A DNA stretch of 22,621 bases from NCBI GenBank assembly GCA_035693025.1, contig DASSHI010000005.1, forward strand, positions 1 through 22,621, in the 5' to 3' direction. This DNA is from VRUE01 sp035693025 (GTDB lineage: Bacteria > Actinomycetota > Thermoleophilia > Solirubrobacterales > 70-9). Positions 7,761 to 16,400 of this stretch are shown here, piece after piece. A program made the translations under genes and the position numbers. The first letter of the stretch is position 1. Each line of letters starts with the position of its first letter. Below the pieces are notes generated by a model. The model was not told the DNA's origin. It saw only the letters and a list, made by a program, of their open reading frames with translations, and made no database searches.

Positions 7761-8381
7761 CTACCGCAGCGGCTGGACGAGCAGCTCGTCCTCGGCGGCG
7801 CGGGCGCCGAGGTAGGGCATCGTCGCCAGGTAGATCAGCTCGGGCAGGAACTCTTCGCCCCGTTCGATCGACCCGGATTCGACCTTGGTGAGGATCGTGT
7901 TGTAGACGGCGCCCGCCGCGATTTCCGCCGTGCAGCGCGACATCGGCCGCTTACCCGCGACCCCGCCGCGACCGCCGTCGAGGAAATCGGCGATGCGCTG
8001 GACGATCCTGTCGCGCCGCTCCTGGGCGCCGCTGCCGGAGCCGTTGACCGAGACGACGAGGAAACGCGCCCGGATCGAGTCCTCCTGCAGGAAGCGCATC
8101 GCCGCCACGCCCGCGGCCCAGATCCGGTCGTGCCAGGCCTCGCGGCCGCCGCAGACGGCATCGACGCGGCCACAGAGCTCCTCCATCGTCTCGTCGTGCA
8201 GGACGAGGAAGCAATCTTCGAGATCGGCGAAGCAGCGATCGAAGTGGGCGCGCGCCACGTCGGCGCGCTCGCACACCGTCTCGATGTCGGCCGCCACGAA
8301 GCCGTGCTCGGCAACCATCTCGATCATCGCGGCGGCGATCCTCTCCCGCGCCGGATCGCGTCCTCTGCGGACGGTGCTCAC
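7761..8381 (-). CDS. TetR-family regulator A2, divergent HTH
   Basis: A TetR-like protein of 206 residues from GTG 8381 (211 from TTG 8396). It lacks the GRH arm of its neighbours. The DNA-binding region (RIAAAMIEMVAEHGFVAADIE, then RADVARAHFDRCFADLEDCF) keeps TetR spacing, but the usual TFYxHF is HFDRCF, so its binding specificity or activity may differ. The C-terminal end FLPELIYLATMPYLG followed by EDELLVQP closely resembles B2 (18202-18873). I favour GTG because GGGG lies a few bases upstream. TTG 8396 is directly preceded by GGGGAG with no spacing. It lies between A3 and A1 on the same strand with short gaps (49 and 14 nt). Cys37 and Cys50 sit in the DNA-binding region, which could allow redox effects, but this is speculative. 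Confidence 0.85.
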   Translation of the reverse strand: MSTVRRGRDPARERIAAAMIEMVAEHGFVAADIETVCERADVARAHFDRCFADLEDCFLVLHDETMEELCGRVDAVCGGREAWHDRIWAAGVAAMRFLQEDSIRARFLVVSVNGSGSGAQERRDRIVQRIADFLDGGRGGVAGKRPMSRCTAEIAAGAVYNTILTKVESGSIERGEEFLPELIYLATMPYLGARAAEDELLVQPLR

Positions 8382-8430
8382 ATCGCCCCGGCCCAACTCC
8401 CCGCGCTTGGATTCGCCCCGACGGCTGCCA

Positions 8431-9117
8431 CTAGGCCGCTACCCGGGCCTGGGCCGCCTCCGCCGCCCGCGCCGCCTCTACCTCCCCCACGTATGGAGTC
8501 AGAGTCACCTGCAGCATCTCCGGCAGCAGGCCCTTGAGATCGTCGACCCGGCCGGAGATCAGCCGCTGGTGCACCAGCCACATCAGGCCGCCGGCGATCG
8601 CCACCTCGAGCCCGTCGGGCAGCCGCGCGGCCCGCGGATTCAGCTCCCTTCCCTCGCGCAGCTTCGGCGCGACGCTCTCCAGCATCGACTGATAGCGGGC
8701 CAGCGCCTCCCCCCCGGCCGCCTGTGCCTCGACGATGCAGAGCTTCGCCCGCGCCTGTTCGCTCACCACCATCCCGAGGAAGACCTCGAGGCCGGTGGAG
8801 ACCTGGTCGGCCCAGGGCTGCTCGGCGTCGAGCAGCTCGGCGAAGACCTCCCCGGCCGCCGCGACGCTCTCGTCGAAGGCCGCCAGGAAGCACTCTTCCT
8901 TGTTGGCGAAGTGCTCGTAGAAGGTGACCAGGGCGACCCGCGCGGTCTTCGCGATCAGCTCGATCGTCGTCTTCTGATAGCCGCGCTCCGCGACCAGCTC
9001 GGCGGTCGCCAGCAGCATCCGCTCGCGCTGGTTCTGGGAGACGAAGTCGCGCGGGATCAGGTGCCGCCCCGGCGGAAGCTTGGAAAGACGCTCCGAGAGT
9101 GACCGCGAATCGGCCAT
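8431..9117 (-). CDS. TetR-family regulator A3
   Basis: A 228-residue TetR regulator. The arm KLPPGRHLIPRDFVSQNQRER is at residues 13-33, and the helix-turn-helix at about 50-70 (TTIELIAKTARVALVTFYEHF) is followed by NKEECFLAAFDE. The ligand domain includes VEAQAAGGEALARYQ, LPDGLEVAIAGGLMWLVHQRL and PEMLQVTLTPYVG. Each of these has a close match in B3 (18902-19591). It starts at ATG 9117 and is divergent from A4 across a 111-bp AT-rich region that contains a perfect palindrome. This is the usual place for autoregulation by a TetR protein, so A3, A4 or both probably bind there. The substrate is unknown. Confidence 0.9.
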   Translation of the reverse strand: MADSRSLSERLSKLPPGRHLIPRDFVSQNQRERMLLATAELVAERGYQKTTIELIAKTARVALVTFYEHFANKEECFLAAFDESVAAAGEVFAELLDAEQPWADQVSTGLEVFLGMVVSEQARAKLCIVEAQAAGGEALARYQSMLESVAPKLREGRELNPRAARLPDGLEVAIAGGLMWLVHQRLISGRVDDLKGLLPEMLQVTLTPYVGEVEAARAAEAAQARVAA

Positions 9118-9228
9118 GCCAAGACGGTACCAAAATATATCTCCAATGTCTATTTGCCTTTTCTACAGAAAACATGGCGTTCTAGGAGACCTCGTTTTTA
9201 AAAGCTGCTATACCTGGACAAAAGGTTT
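9118..9228. promoter_or_regulatory. divergent A3/A4 promoter region with candidate operator
   Basis: A 111-bp region, far more AT-rich than its surroundings. It holds a perfect palindrome, TTTTCT-AC-AGAAAA, at 9159-9172, which is a candidate TetR operator. A possible minus-strand -10 (TATATT, 9139 to 9134) lies close to the A3 start. On the plus strand CGTTTTTAA (9193-9201) and TATACC (9209-9214) lie close to the A4 ATG, preceded by AAAGG (9221-9225). CGTTTTTAA recurs in the B3/B4 region and beside the secreted-protein promoter. Promoter assignments are weak; no good -35 boxes are seen. Confidence 0.5.
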
Positions 9229-9933
9229 ATGTTTTCGGAATCTGACAGCGGCTCGGTCATCGCCTTTCCCGGCCCCCGCGGACGCCGTCCGCCGCGCGAG
9301 CGGATCCTCGAGGCGATGCTGCTCACGAGTGGCGAGCTCGGCTTCGAGCGGGTCGCCGTACGCCACGTGATCGAGCGGGCGCAGACGAGCCGCGCCACCT
9401 TCTACAAGTACTTCGGGGACCGCGAGGACTGCTTCGCGCAGGCCTACGGCGAGACGGGGGAGTGGCTCTACCGGCGCATCGCCGGGGCGGCGCGGCGTCA
9501 GCCCGCCTGGCGCGAGGGCCTGCGCGCCGGACTGGCCGAGCTGCTCGAGTTCTGCGCCAACCAGCCGGCGACAGCGAAGGCACTGCTGGTCGAGGTCCAT
9601 GCGGCGGGCGAGCGTTCGCTCGCCCAGCGGCGCGATTTGATGGAGCGCCTCTCCCGCGCGCTGGACAGCGCGCGCCGCGAGATCCCCTCTCGCCAAGCTC
9701 CACCTCCTATTACGTCTGACTTCATTGTAGGGGCGATCGACACCCTTTTGGCGGCGAAATTGCTGGACGGCGACGCCGAGCACGCGCCGGAGATGCTGCC
9801 CGGTCTGCTCCACTTCGTCGTCATGCAGTACCTCGGCGAGTCCGCCGCCTGGGAGGAGATGACCGCCGCGCCGCTGGCTACGTGGAGGGCGCGCCGCGCC
9901 GCCGCCGGCCAGGTCCCCCCACGGGGCGGATGA
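9229..9933 (+). CDS. TetR-family regulator A4
   Basis: A 234-residue TetR regulator on the plus strand, divergent from A3. A short N-terminus (FPGPRGRRPPRERI) leads to the helix-turn-helix at about 43-62 (AVRHVIERAQTSRATFYKYF) followed by DREDCFAQAYGE. The ligand domain contains ALLVEVHAAGE and, at residues 146-171, DSARREIPSRQAPPPITSDF followed by IVGAI. This last block is also present in B4 and is encoded by unusually similar DNA with codons such as TCT, CCA, CCT and GTA that are otherwise rare here. ATG 9229 has a modest AAAGG upstream. The 3' end overlaps the convergent A5 gene by 56 bp, so at the end of each gene the same DNA encodes two proteins. Confidence 0.9.
   Translation: MFSESDSGSVIAFPGPRGRRPPRERILEAMLLTSGELGFERVAVRHVIERAQTSRATFYKYFGDREDCFAQAYGETGEWLYRRIAGAARRQPAWREGLRAGLAELLEFCANQPATAKALLVEVHAAGERSLAQRRDLMERLSRALDSARREIPSRQAPPPITSDFIVGAIDTLLAAKLLDGDAEHAPEMLPGLLHFVVMQYLGESAAWEEMTAAPLATWRARRAAAGQVPPRGG
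9664..9740 (+). repeat. 77-nt conserved element, copy 1 (inside A4)
   Basis: This stretch aligns without gaps to 20175-20251 inside B4, with 62 of 77 bases identical. Its codons are less GC-rich than the rest of the gene (TCT, GCT, CCA, CCT, CCT, ATT, GTA). It encodes the block around ARRE, PPP and VGAI. The opposite strand reads AGGAGGTGGAG, like a strong ribosome-binding site, followed by TTG (9696-9694). Confidence 0.75.
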
Positions 9934-10492
9934 GCTCGACCAGCTGCGAGGCAAGCTCGGGCAGGCGCTCGGCCTCCCCCGCGGCAATCCGCTCGGAGAC
10001 GAGGGCGAAAGCGCCTTCGAGCGATCGCCGCTCGACCCCCTGCGCGACCAGCTCGCCCAGCAGGCGCTCGCGGGAGGTGGCGATCGCCGGCACGCCGACC
10101 GCGGCTTCGATGCCGAGCAGATGCGCCAGGGCCGGCTCCTCGGCAAGGAAGCCCAGAACCTGGTCGAGCGCGCCGCGGACGCGCGCCTCCATCCCACCCT
10201 CCGCCTCGCAAGCCGACCGGGCCAGGTCGCAGACGCAGTCGGCCGCCATCTCGTAGGCGGCGAGCAGGCAGCCGTCGAGGCTCTCGAACTGCTTATAGAG
10301 AGTCCCGCGCGAGACGCCGGCCCGCGCGGCTATGTCCTCGACCCTGGTCTGGGCATATCCACGCTCCGCCAAGACCTCCGCCGCAGCGCCGAGCAGCCGC
10401 CAGCGCTGGCTCTCCTTTACCTGCTCGCGCGGGATCCCGTGTCGCCCGCGGGGCAGCTTGTAGGCGGAGAGCGGTGAATTGGACTCGTCCAT
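9878..10492 (-). CDS. TetR-family regulator A5
   Basis: A 204-residue TetR regulator with the local arm KLPRGRHGIPREQVKESQR (residues 12-30) and a canonical helix-turn-helix at about 49-69 (TRVEDIAARAGVSRGTLYKQF). It has no counterpart among the B genes. The C-terminus is short and basic (GGPGRRRRGAPST) and is encoded by DNA that also encodes the end of A4 (56-bp tail-to-tail overlap). ATG 10492 lies only 28 nt downstream of the stop of the large secreted protein gene at 10521-13463 on the same strand. No terminator is visible between them, so A5 may be the third gene of that operon and its most likely dedicated regulator. The ligand is unknown. Confidence 0.88.
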   Translation of the reverse strand: MDESNSPLSAYKLPRGRHGIPREQVKESQRWRLLGAAAEVLAERGYAQTRVEDIAARAGVSRGTLYKQFESLDGCLLAAYEMAADCVCDLARSACEAEGGMEARVRGALDQVLGFLAEEPALAHLLGIEAAVGVPAIATSRERLLGELVAQGVERRSLEGAFALVSERIAAGEAERLPELASQLVELIRPVGGPGRRRRGAPST

Positions 10493-10520
10493 CCGCGATC
10501 GGCGCGAGCGGGGGTCATCG

Positions 10521-13463
10521 TCATCGATGCCGTTTGCTGCGATGTCCCTTGTGCCGCCTGTGCTTCCTCGCCTTCCCGCACTGGGCCCGCATCACCGGAT
10601 GGGTGTGGAAGCGCTTGCCGTTGTGCCCCGCGGCCAGCACGTTTGCCCGCGAGGGATGGGCGCAGAGGTTCCTGCTGTTGACGATCAGCCCCTTCTTTTG
10701 TCCCTGCATGGTGAGGACCACCTTGGAGAGCGTCGCGTCGGGGGCGTCTTCCATCGTCGCCCTGATCCCGCCGTGGGCGGAGTCGATGCGGATCGAGACC
10801 TCGACGTCGACCAGGCCGTGCAGGTCGAGAACCATGTCGGGGAGCTTGTGGTTTGAGGATCTGAGGTAGACGGGGCCCTGCAGCGGTTCGTCCAAGAGCG
10901 GCGTGAAGGCCCTCACGTAGCCGTACTGCGCGGCCTTGGGGCAGGCCTTGGCGGCGAACTGCACCCTGGTGCAGATCGTTCTGATGTGGGCCTGCTCGAG
11001 GAAGGCCGAGCGGGGGAGGCGGACGACGAGGCCCTTGATGTTGGCATCGCCCGCCCGGGGGGTGTAGGTGGCCTTGAGGCCCGGGTGGGCGCCTCGCCTG
11101 GTGCCGCCCCGTAGCTTCAGGGAGAGCTTCGGCTTGAAGCCGAGGTTCAGGCAGTTGGCCGCCTGGTAGCGGGTGGAGAGGCCGACCGGGACGTCATCGG
11201 CGGGGTTGAAGACGTCTGCGTAGGAGCCGAAGAGCGTCGCTTTGGCGCTCGATGGGTCGCAGCTCGTCGGATTGAGGATGAAGTGGTCGCGGTCGACGTA
11301 GACGCGCAGGTCGCGCACCTTCAGCGGGATCCCTTTGAGGATGTGGGGGATCGGGTCGGATGCCGCTCCGTCGACTTCCACTTCGGCGGTCTTCGGGTTG
11401 AGGGTCAATGCCTCGCGGGTGACCACGGTGCCGACGTCGAAGGGACCGGCGACCGCGGGGGTGATCACGACGACCGAGAGCGGGTCGCCGTGGTAGGGCC
11501 CGCCGAGGTAGACCTTGCCGCCGACGTAGGTGAGCACCGAGCCGACTCCGGCGCCGACCTTTATGTGGCCGATCTCAGAAGACGCCGGGCAGGAGGGGCT
11601 CGCCTGCTCCTGGCGGCCGGTCTTGGCGGCTGCGATCGCCAGTGCCGAATCGGGGCATTTGGCGACCCCGGAGAGGTTGCCGAGCACGCCCGGGGGCAGG
11701 ATCGAGGAGAACTTGGTCATGTCCTGCTCGCCGTCCTTGCGCGTCAGGCGCATGTAGAAGGGGGAGTAGGAGCCGGCGTTGTTGTTGTTGGAGCCCGCTT
11801 CGAAGGTCGGTTCGAAGCCCGGGATGCCGCCTGAGGGGCAGGCCCCCGCTCCGACTCCCCTGGTCACCAGCGAGACGCTCTTTCGCACCACCGCTTCGTC
11901 GGGTCGCGCGTAGGGGTAGAGCTCTGCTTCGGTTACGTGTTCGCCGCAGGTCGGCTCGCTGACCAGCGGAGAGCGGGCGCCTTCCCTGAAGTGCAGCTTG
12001 AAGTTCGAGAAGGGCAGCTGCGGCAGGTCGTCGAAGGTCGTCGTCAGCTGGCCCGTCTTCGGATCCGGCTCGACCTTGCCCGCCATCTTCACCATCACGC
12101 CCCGCTCAGGCACCCTGGCGACGATGTATATGGCGAGGAAGGAGTCGAAGGGGTTCTCGGCTCCGTGCTGGGTGGTGGTCGGGTCGTCGGGCTGGGCCAA
12201 GAAGAGCGAGCCTTCGACCTTTTCGCTCGCCGACAGCAGCGGGCTTTCGATCTGCACCGTGCCGATCTTCGAGGCGTTCGGGCAGCCCGCTCCCGGCGGG
12301 GTCTCGGTCTTTTCGTTGGCGTAGTCAGAGGGCGTGCAGACGCCGAGGCCTTCGGCCGAGGAGGGGTTTGCCGTGATCCCCTCCGGCAGCTTGACGACGG
12401 TTTTCTTCAGGTCCGACTGGGCGAGGCCTTCGGGGTTGAGGATGCCCCCTTCGGGCAGGGTCAGTTCGAAGTCCAGGCCGGTCGCGGTCTCGGCGTTGTC
12501 CGTGGTCGTCGTCGCGCGCATCCCGGGTTCGAATGGCACGCGGTCGCAGCGGGTGACGCCGAGCGGGTTGCCTTCCTCGTCGGTGGTGGGGACCGTCTCG
12601 GAGTCGCGCTGGCCCGCCCATGCCTGCACTTCCAGCGGCACTTCGAAGGGGCCGTGGCGGCAGTCCATCGGGTTGGTCAGGAAGGCGGTTTCCGGGGCGC
12701 CGCTCGGGCAGGAGAGCAATTCCCCTTCTTTTGATTCTTTCGAGCGGTCACTACTGCAATGATGTCCTACCAGTTTGGGTCCTTCTCCTAAGTCCTCGAA
12801 TATCGAGATACCGCCTCGTTCGTAGTCGTGCGCGTGACTCGCCGGGTTGCCCCAGAGTACGAAGCTGTTCCCGGTAACCGGCACCGTGTTGTCGATGTTC
12901 AACACGTCGAAGTCGAAGCCGTAGTCGCTTTCGCGCAGCCTCGGTACGACCACCGTCGGCACCGGCCCGGTCATGAAGGCAAACAGCGCCGCCTGGCCGG
13001 TCTGGGGGACCATGTTGTAGACAGGGACGCCGACGGTCCCGATGGAGCCGAGTACAATCAGGTCGGTCATCGCAATACCGATCTGAGCGCTGTCCGAGCA
13101 TTCGCTGTAAAAACCCGTGCGGCCGAGGAATTCGGCCATCGTGCAGCGCGGCGTCGCCGTCGGGTTGCCGACGAAGCCCGGAGGGGCTTCGACCTTCACG
13201 TTGCGCAGCGGCGATTCGTCTGAGATCGGCAAGCCTTCGTCTAGACCAGGGATCGGGCTCGGGATCGAGTTGAGTTTGAACCCGGTGCTGACCCCAAAGG
13301 GATGACCGGCCGCCTGGGACGCGGCGGTCCCGTCTTCTTTCGAGGCCGAAGCCGAAACCGTGCCGGGCTTGAGGCCGAAGGCGGCGTAGGCGCTCGAGGC
13401 GAAGGCCAGTGCGCAGAGCGCGACGAGGGCGCTTGCCAGGGCGATCTTGATCTTGCTCATCAT
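10521..13463 (-). CDS. large secreted repeat protein, family unknown
   Basis: A predicted secreted protein of about 980 residues with no recognised enzyme motif. The signal peptide is MSKIKIALASALVALCALAF, with likely cleavage after AYA. The body is beta-rich, with at least four diverged repeats near residues 98, 334, 594 and 821. Each has a Pro/Gly turn (LPPG or LPEG, often then GN), a Cys, a second Cys-Pro some 15-25 residues later, a small IG/YG motif, and then a VYL-like strand (GGKVYLGGP, GPVYLRSS). The chain ends in a strongly basic tail, KARKHRRHKGHRSKRHR. I chose ATG 13463, with AGGAG ending 9 nt upstream; ATG 13502 would overlap the upstream stop but has no binding site. It lies 31 nt downstream of the 1231-residue secreted protein. 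I infer a role at the cell surface; adhesion, wall binding or a structural role all remain possible. Confidence 0.82.
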   Translation of the reverse strand: MMSKIKIALASALVALCALAFASSAYAAFGLKPGTVSASASKEDGTAASQAAGHPFGVSTGFKLNSIPSPIPGLDEGLPISDESPLRNVKVEAPPGFVGNPTATPRCTMAEFLGRTGFYSECSDSAQIGIAMTDLIVLGSIGTVGVPVYNMVPQTGQAALFAFMTGPVPTVVVPRLRESDYGFDFDVLNIDNTVPVTGNSFVLWGNPASHAHDYERGGISIFEDLGEGPKLVGHHCSSDRSKESKEGELLSCPSGAPETAFLTNPMDCRHGPFEVPLEVQAWAGQRDSETVPTTDEEGNPLGVTRCDRVPFEPGMRATTTTDNAETATGLDFELTLPEGGILNPEGLAQSDLKKTVVKLPEGITANPSSAEGLGVCTPSDYANEKTETPPGAGCPNASKIGTVQIESPLLSASEKVEGSLFLAQPDDPTTTQHGAENPFDSFLAIYIVARVPERGVMVKMAGKVEPDPKTGQLTTTFDDLPQLPFSNFKLHFREGARSPLVSEPTCGEHVTEAELYPYARPDEAVVRKSVSLVTRGVGAGACPSGGIPGFEPTFEAGSNNNNAGSYSPFYMRLTRKDGEQDMTKFSSILPPGVLGNLSGVAKCPDSALAIAAAKTGRQEQASPSCPASSEIGHIKVGAGVGSVLTYVGGKVYLGGPYHGDPLSVVVITPAVAGPFDVGTVVTREALTLNPKTAEVEVDGAASDPIPHILKGIPLKVRDLRVYVDRDHFILNPTSCDPSSAKATLFGSYADVFNPADDVPVGLSTRYQAANCLNLGFKPKLSLKLRGGTRRGAHPGLKATYTPRAGDANIKGLVVRLPRSAFLEQAHIRTICTRVQFAAKACPKAAQYGYVRAFTPLLDEPLQGPVYLRSSNHKLPDMVLDLHGLVDVEVSIRIDSAHGGIRATMEDAPDATLSKVVLTMQGQKKGLIVNSRNLCAHPSRANVLAAGHNGKRFHTHPVMRAQCGKARKHRRHKGHRSKRHR

Positions 13464-13494
13464 CGTCTTGGTCTCCTGTCTCATCGTCTGCGGC

Positions 13495-16400
13495 TCAGCC
13501 ATGGCTGCGGGTCGAGTGGCGGCGGTGGTGGCGCCTGTGGCTGCGGTGCTTCTTCCTGTGCGCGGCGCAGCGCGGCTTTCTCAGCTTGCTGCGGTGCGCC
13601 CCGGCCTTGCGGTGAGCTCGGCGCCGCTTGCCGTGCCCGCGTCCCTTGTGCTTTTGCTTTCTCGCGCAGCGGCGGTGCCTTGCGACCTTCGGGTTGCCCG
13701 GCCCCTTGAAGGATGCGCTCGAGGGCGTCTGGTCATTTGGCACGTTCGGCGGTGGTTGGCAGGCGTCGCCTTCGCAGGCCGGCGGCTCAGGCGGGGGTTC
13801 GGGGAACCCGCCGCCCACACGGGCGTCATAGGCGTCGCGGTTGTTGTCGACATCCCAGCCGACCAGCTTGTCTCTGGTCAGGAAGAAGACGTCGTTGCCC
13901 GACGGCGAGGCGTCGAGGAAGTAGGAGTCGTCGGTCCCCGTGCCCCTGGAGATCAGGTGCAGGTGCCCGTTCTCGTACTCATAGACATCCTGTTTGCCGT
14001 TGGAGTCGCGCGGCAGCAGGCTGCGGAGGCTCTGGAAGAAGACCTTGCCGTCTTCGGAGACGTTTCGCAGCTGGTGGTTCATCGGCAGTTTGGTGTAGAA
14101 GACGGTGTTGAAGCCGACTTCGTCTTCGCTCAGCGGCGGCCCTTCGGTGAGGCTGTCGGCCGTGCAGGAGAGGCAGTCCAGTTCGTGCGCGACCGCGTCG
14201 TAGCGGTACATCTCTTCGCGTTCTTCGTTTTCGAACGAGGTCAGCTGCGCCGAGGAGGGGAAGGCCAGGTAGCGGCCGTTGGCGCTCCAGCGCGCGTGTC
14301 GCATCTGCGGCGTTCCATTGTTGACGCTGACACCCCAGTCCAGAGCGTCGTTTGCGCCGCTGAGCGTGCCGATGTAGGTGGTCTGGGCGGTGCCGCCGGT
14401 GTCGTCCCAGAGGTAGAGCTTGGGGCCGGTGTCTTCAGGTTCGCCCGGCAGGATCTGGTTGTCGGCGACGTAGTAGATGCGTTTCAGGTCTTCGCTCGTG
14501 CCGACCACACTGAGGCAACCGAAGCCTCCCGCTTCCGGCACCGACGCGCCCTGCGGCGCCGCCGGGTTCTGGTCTTCGGAGACCAGCGTCAGCCGTTCGC
14601 CTTCGGGCTTGCTGAAGTCGTAGAGGTAGAGGTCGCCGGTTTCGTCCGTGTCAGCGTCCACCAGCGAGTTCTTGGTGCTGAACAGCACCTTGTCGCCGTG
14701 CGCGGCTTCGGCGCTCTGGTAGTTGAATTGGTAGCCGCTCGCGCCGCCCGGCAGCGTGCGCTCCGAGCCGCTGATCAGCGTGCTCGTGGTTCCGTTGGTA
14801 CGTGCGTAGAGGTCTCTTGGCAGGACGCCGAAGAACATGTAGGTAAAGAAGAGGCGCGAGCCGTCGTCGGACATCGCGTGTTCGAAATTGCAGGACTCTC
14901 CCGGGCCGCCGACCGTACCCGGCACCTTGGTTTCGTCTGGCAGCACCGAGGCGACCCTGAGCGTTCCTTCGACCCATTCGTAGGCGCAGTGTTCGTGTTC
15001 AAATCTTTCGGTGCAGGGCGCGTCTTCCGTCAGGGGTCTTGGCGTATCCAGCGCGAGATGGCTGAAGTCGCTCGACCCCCAAAGGAAGCCTTCAGTTTCG
15101 TGTCCGACATCCGTTGATCCATTGAGGAGTCTGAACGTAGCCGCCGCGTTGTCGCGCATGTAGAGGTTGAAGCCTGGCGACGCGGTCGGGTCGTAGGTCC
15201 CTTGCTGGGGCGAGTTCTCGAGCCAGCGAATCACGCCCTTGGAGAGATCAGGGGCGTAGCCGTAATAGCCGCTGCCGTTGTTGATTTCGCCGAGGGTGGG
15301 GAGGCTGGTGGATTCGGTACTCCAGCCGTTCGGGCCACGAGTCGCCAGGTAGGGGTTGCCCTGTACGCCCTGGGCGGTCGGCGCACCGGCGAAGGCGCCA
15401 CGGGCGAGGAAGGCCATTTTGTTGCCGCCAGTCGACGCCATGTCGGCGCTGAAATTGACATCGCTTTCGTTCTTGTCGACCGGGGAGACCTGCTCGTAGG
15501 CGCGGTTGTCGGGCAGGCCGGCCTGGCCTTCCGTGGTGAAGGCTTCGTCCTGGCCTGCGATCGTTTCGCTGGAGTCTCCGACTACCAGACGGAAGTGGTA
15601 CACGGTGCCGGATTCCAGGCCGGACACCGGCGCGCTCACGTCGTGGGAGCCGAAGTCCGCGGGTACTGCCTCCGAACAGGGGACGATCGATCCGTATGAG
15701 GTGGTTGTGCCGTATTCGAAGCGGCAGGTGGTGAGGGACTCTCCTTCGGGCTTTGCCGCTCCATTCAGGGTCGCGGTGCTGGTGCCGATGTCGGAGGCGG
15801 GGGCGGTGCGCACGCGCCGCAGCGTCGTAAAGGTGCTCGCTTCGCTGGTCGAGACGACGTGGGGCGTGGTGACGACCAAGCGGAACTGGTATTCGGTGTT
15901 GCTCGAGAGGCCTTGGAGGGCGGCGCTGACGTAGGTGATCGGAGAGCCGGGCGGAATAGACTCGGCACAGGGCATGCTTTCGGCGAACGCCCCACTTTCC
16001 ACGGTGCCGTACTCGAATTTGCAGTCCGTTACCGTTTCGCCGCTTTCGCTCGGGTCGACGGTTCCGTGGACAGTCGCCCGGGTGGCGAGGATGTCGGTGG
16101 CCTGCTTGGTGGCGACTGGGAGTTCTTCGTATTCCAGCGATGAGTCGTAGATTCCGACCGTTGAGTTGGGGGTTCCGGGTGAGGCGTAGATCTCGCCGGT
16201 GCTGCCTCTCACCGCAATGCCGGCACCGGCGTTTCCCCCTTGGAGGAAACTTTTCGAAACCAGGCTCGCATTGCCCGAGCCGGCGTCGAACTCGGAGAAG
16301 CCCCCGCCGCCGACGGCAGTGAACACCACATACACGTGGCCGGTTCCCGGGTCGACGGAGACAGCCCTGGCATTGTCCGCGATGGCGCTGCCTTGCTCCA

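Noticed and set aside
13447..15117. 556-codon plus-strand frame opposite the giant secreted protein
   Set aside because: Val/Ala/Arg-rich with no domain; the minus strand carries propeller repeats throughout.
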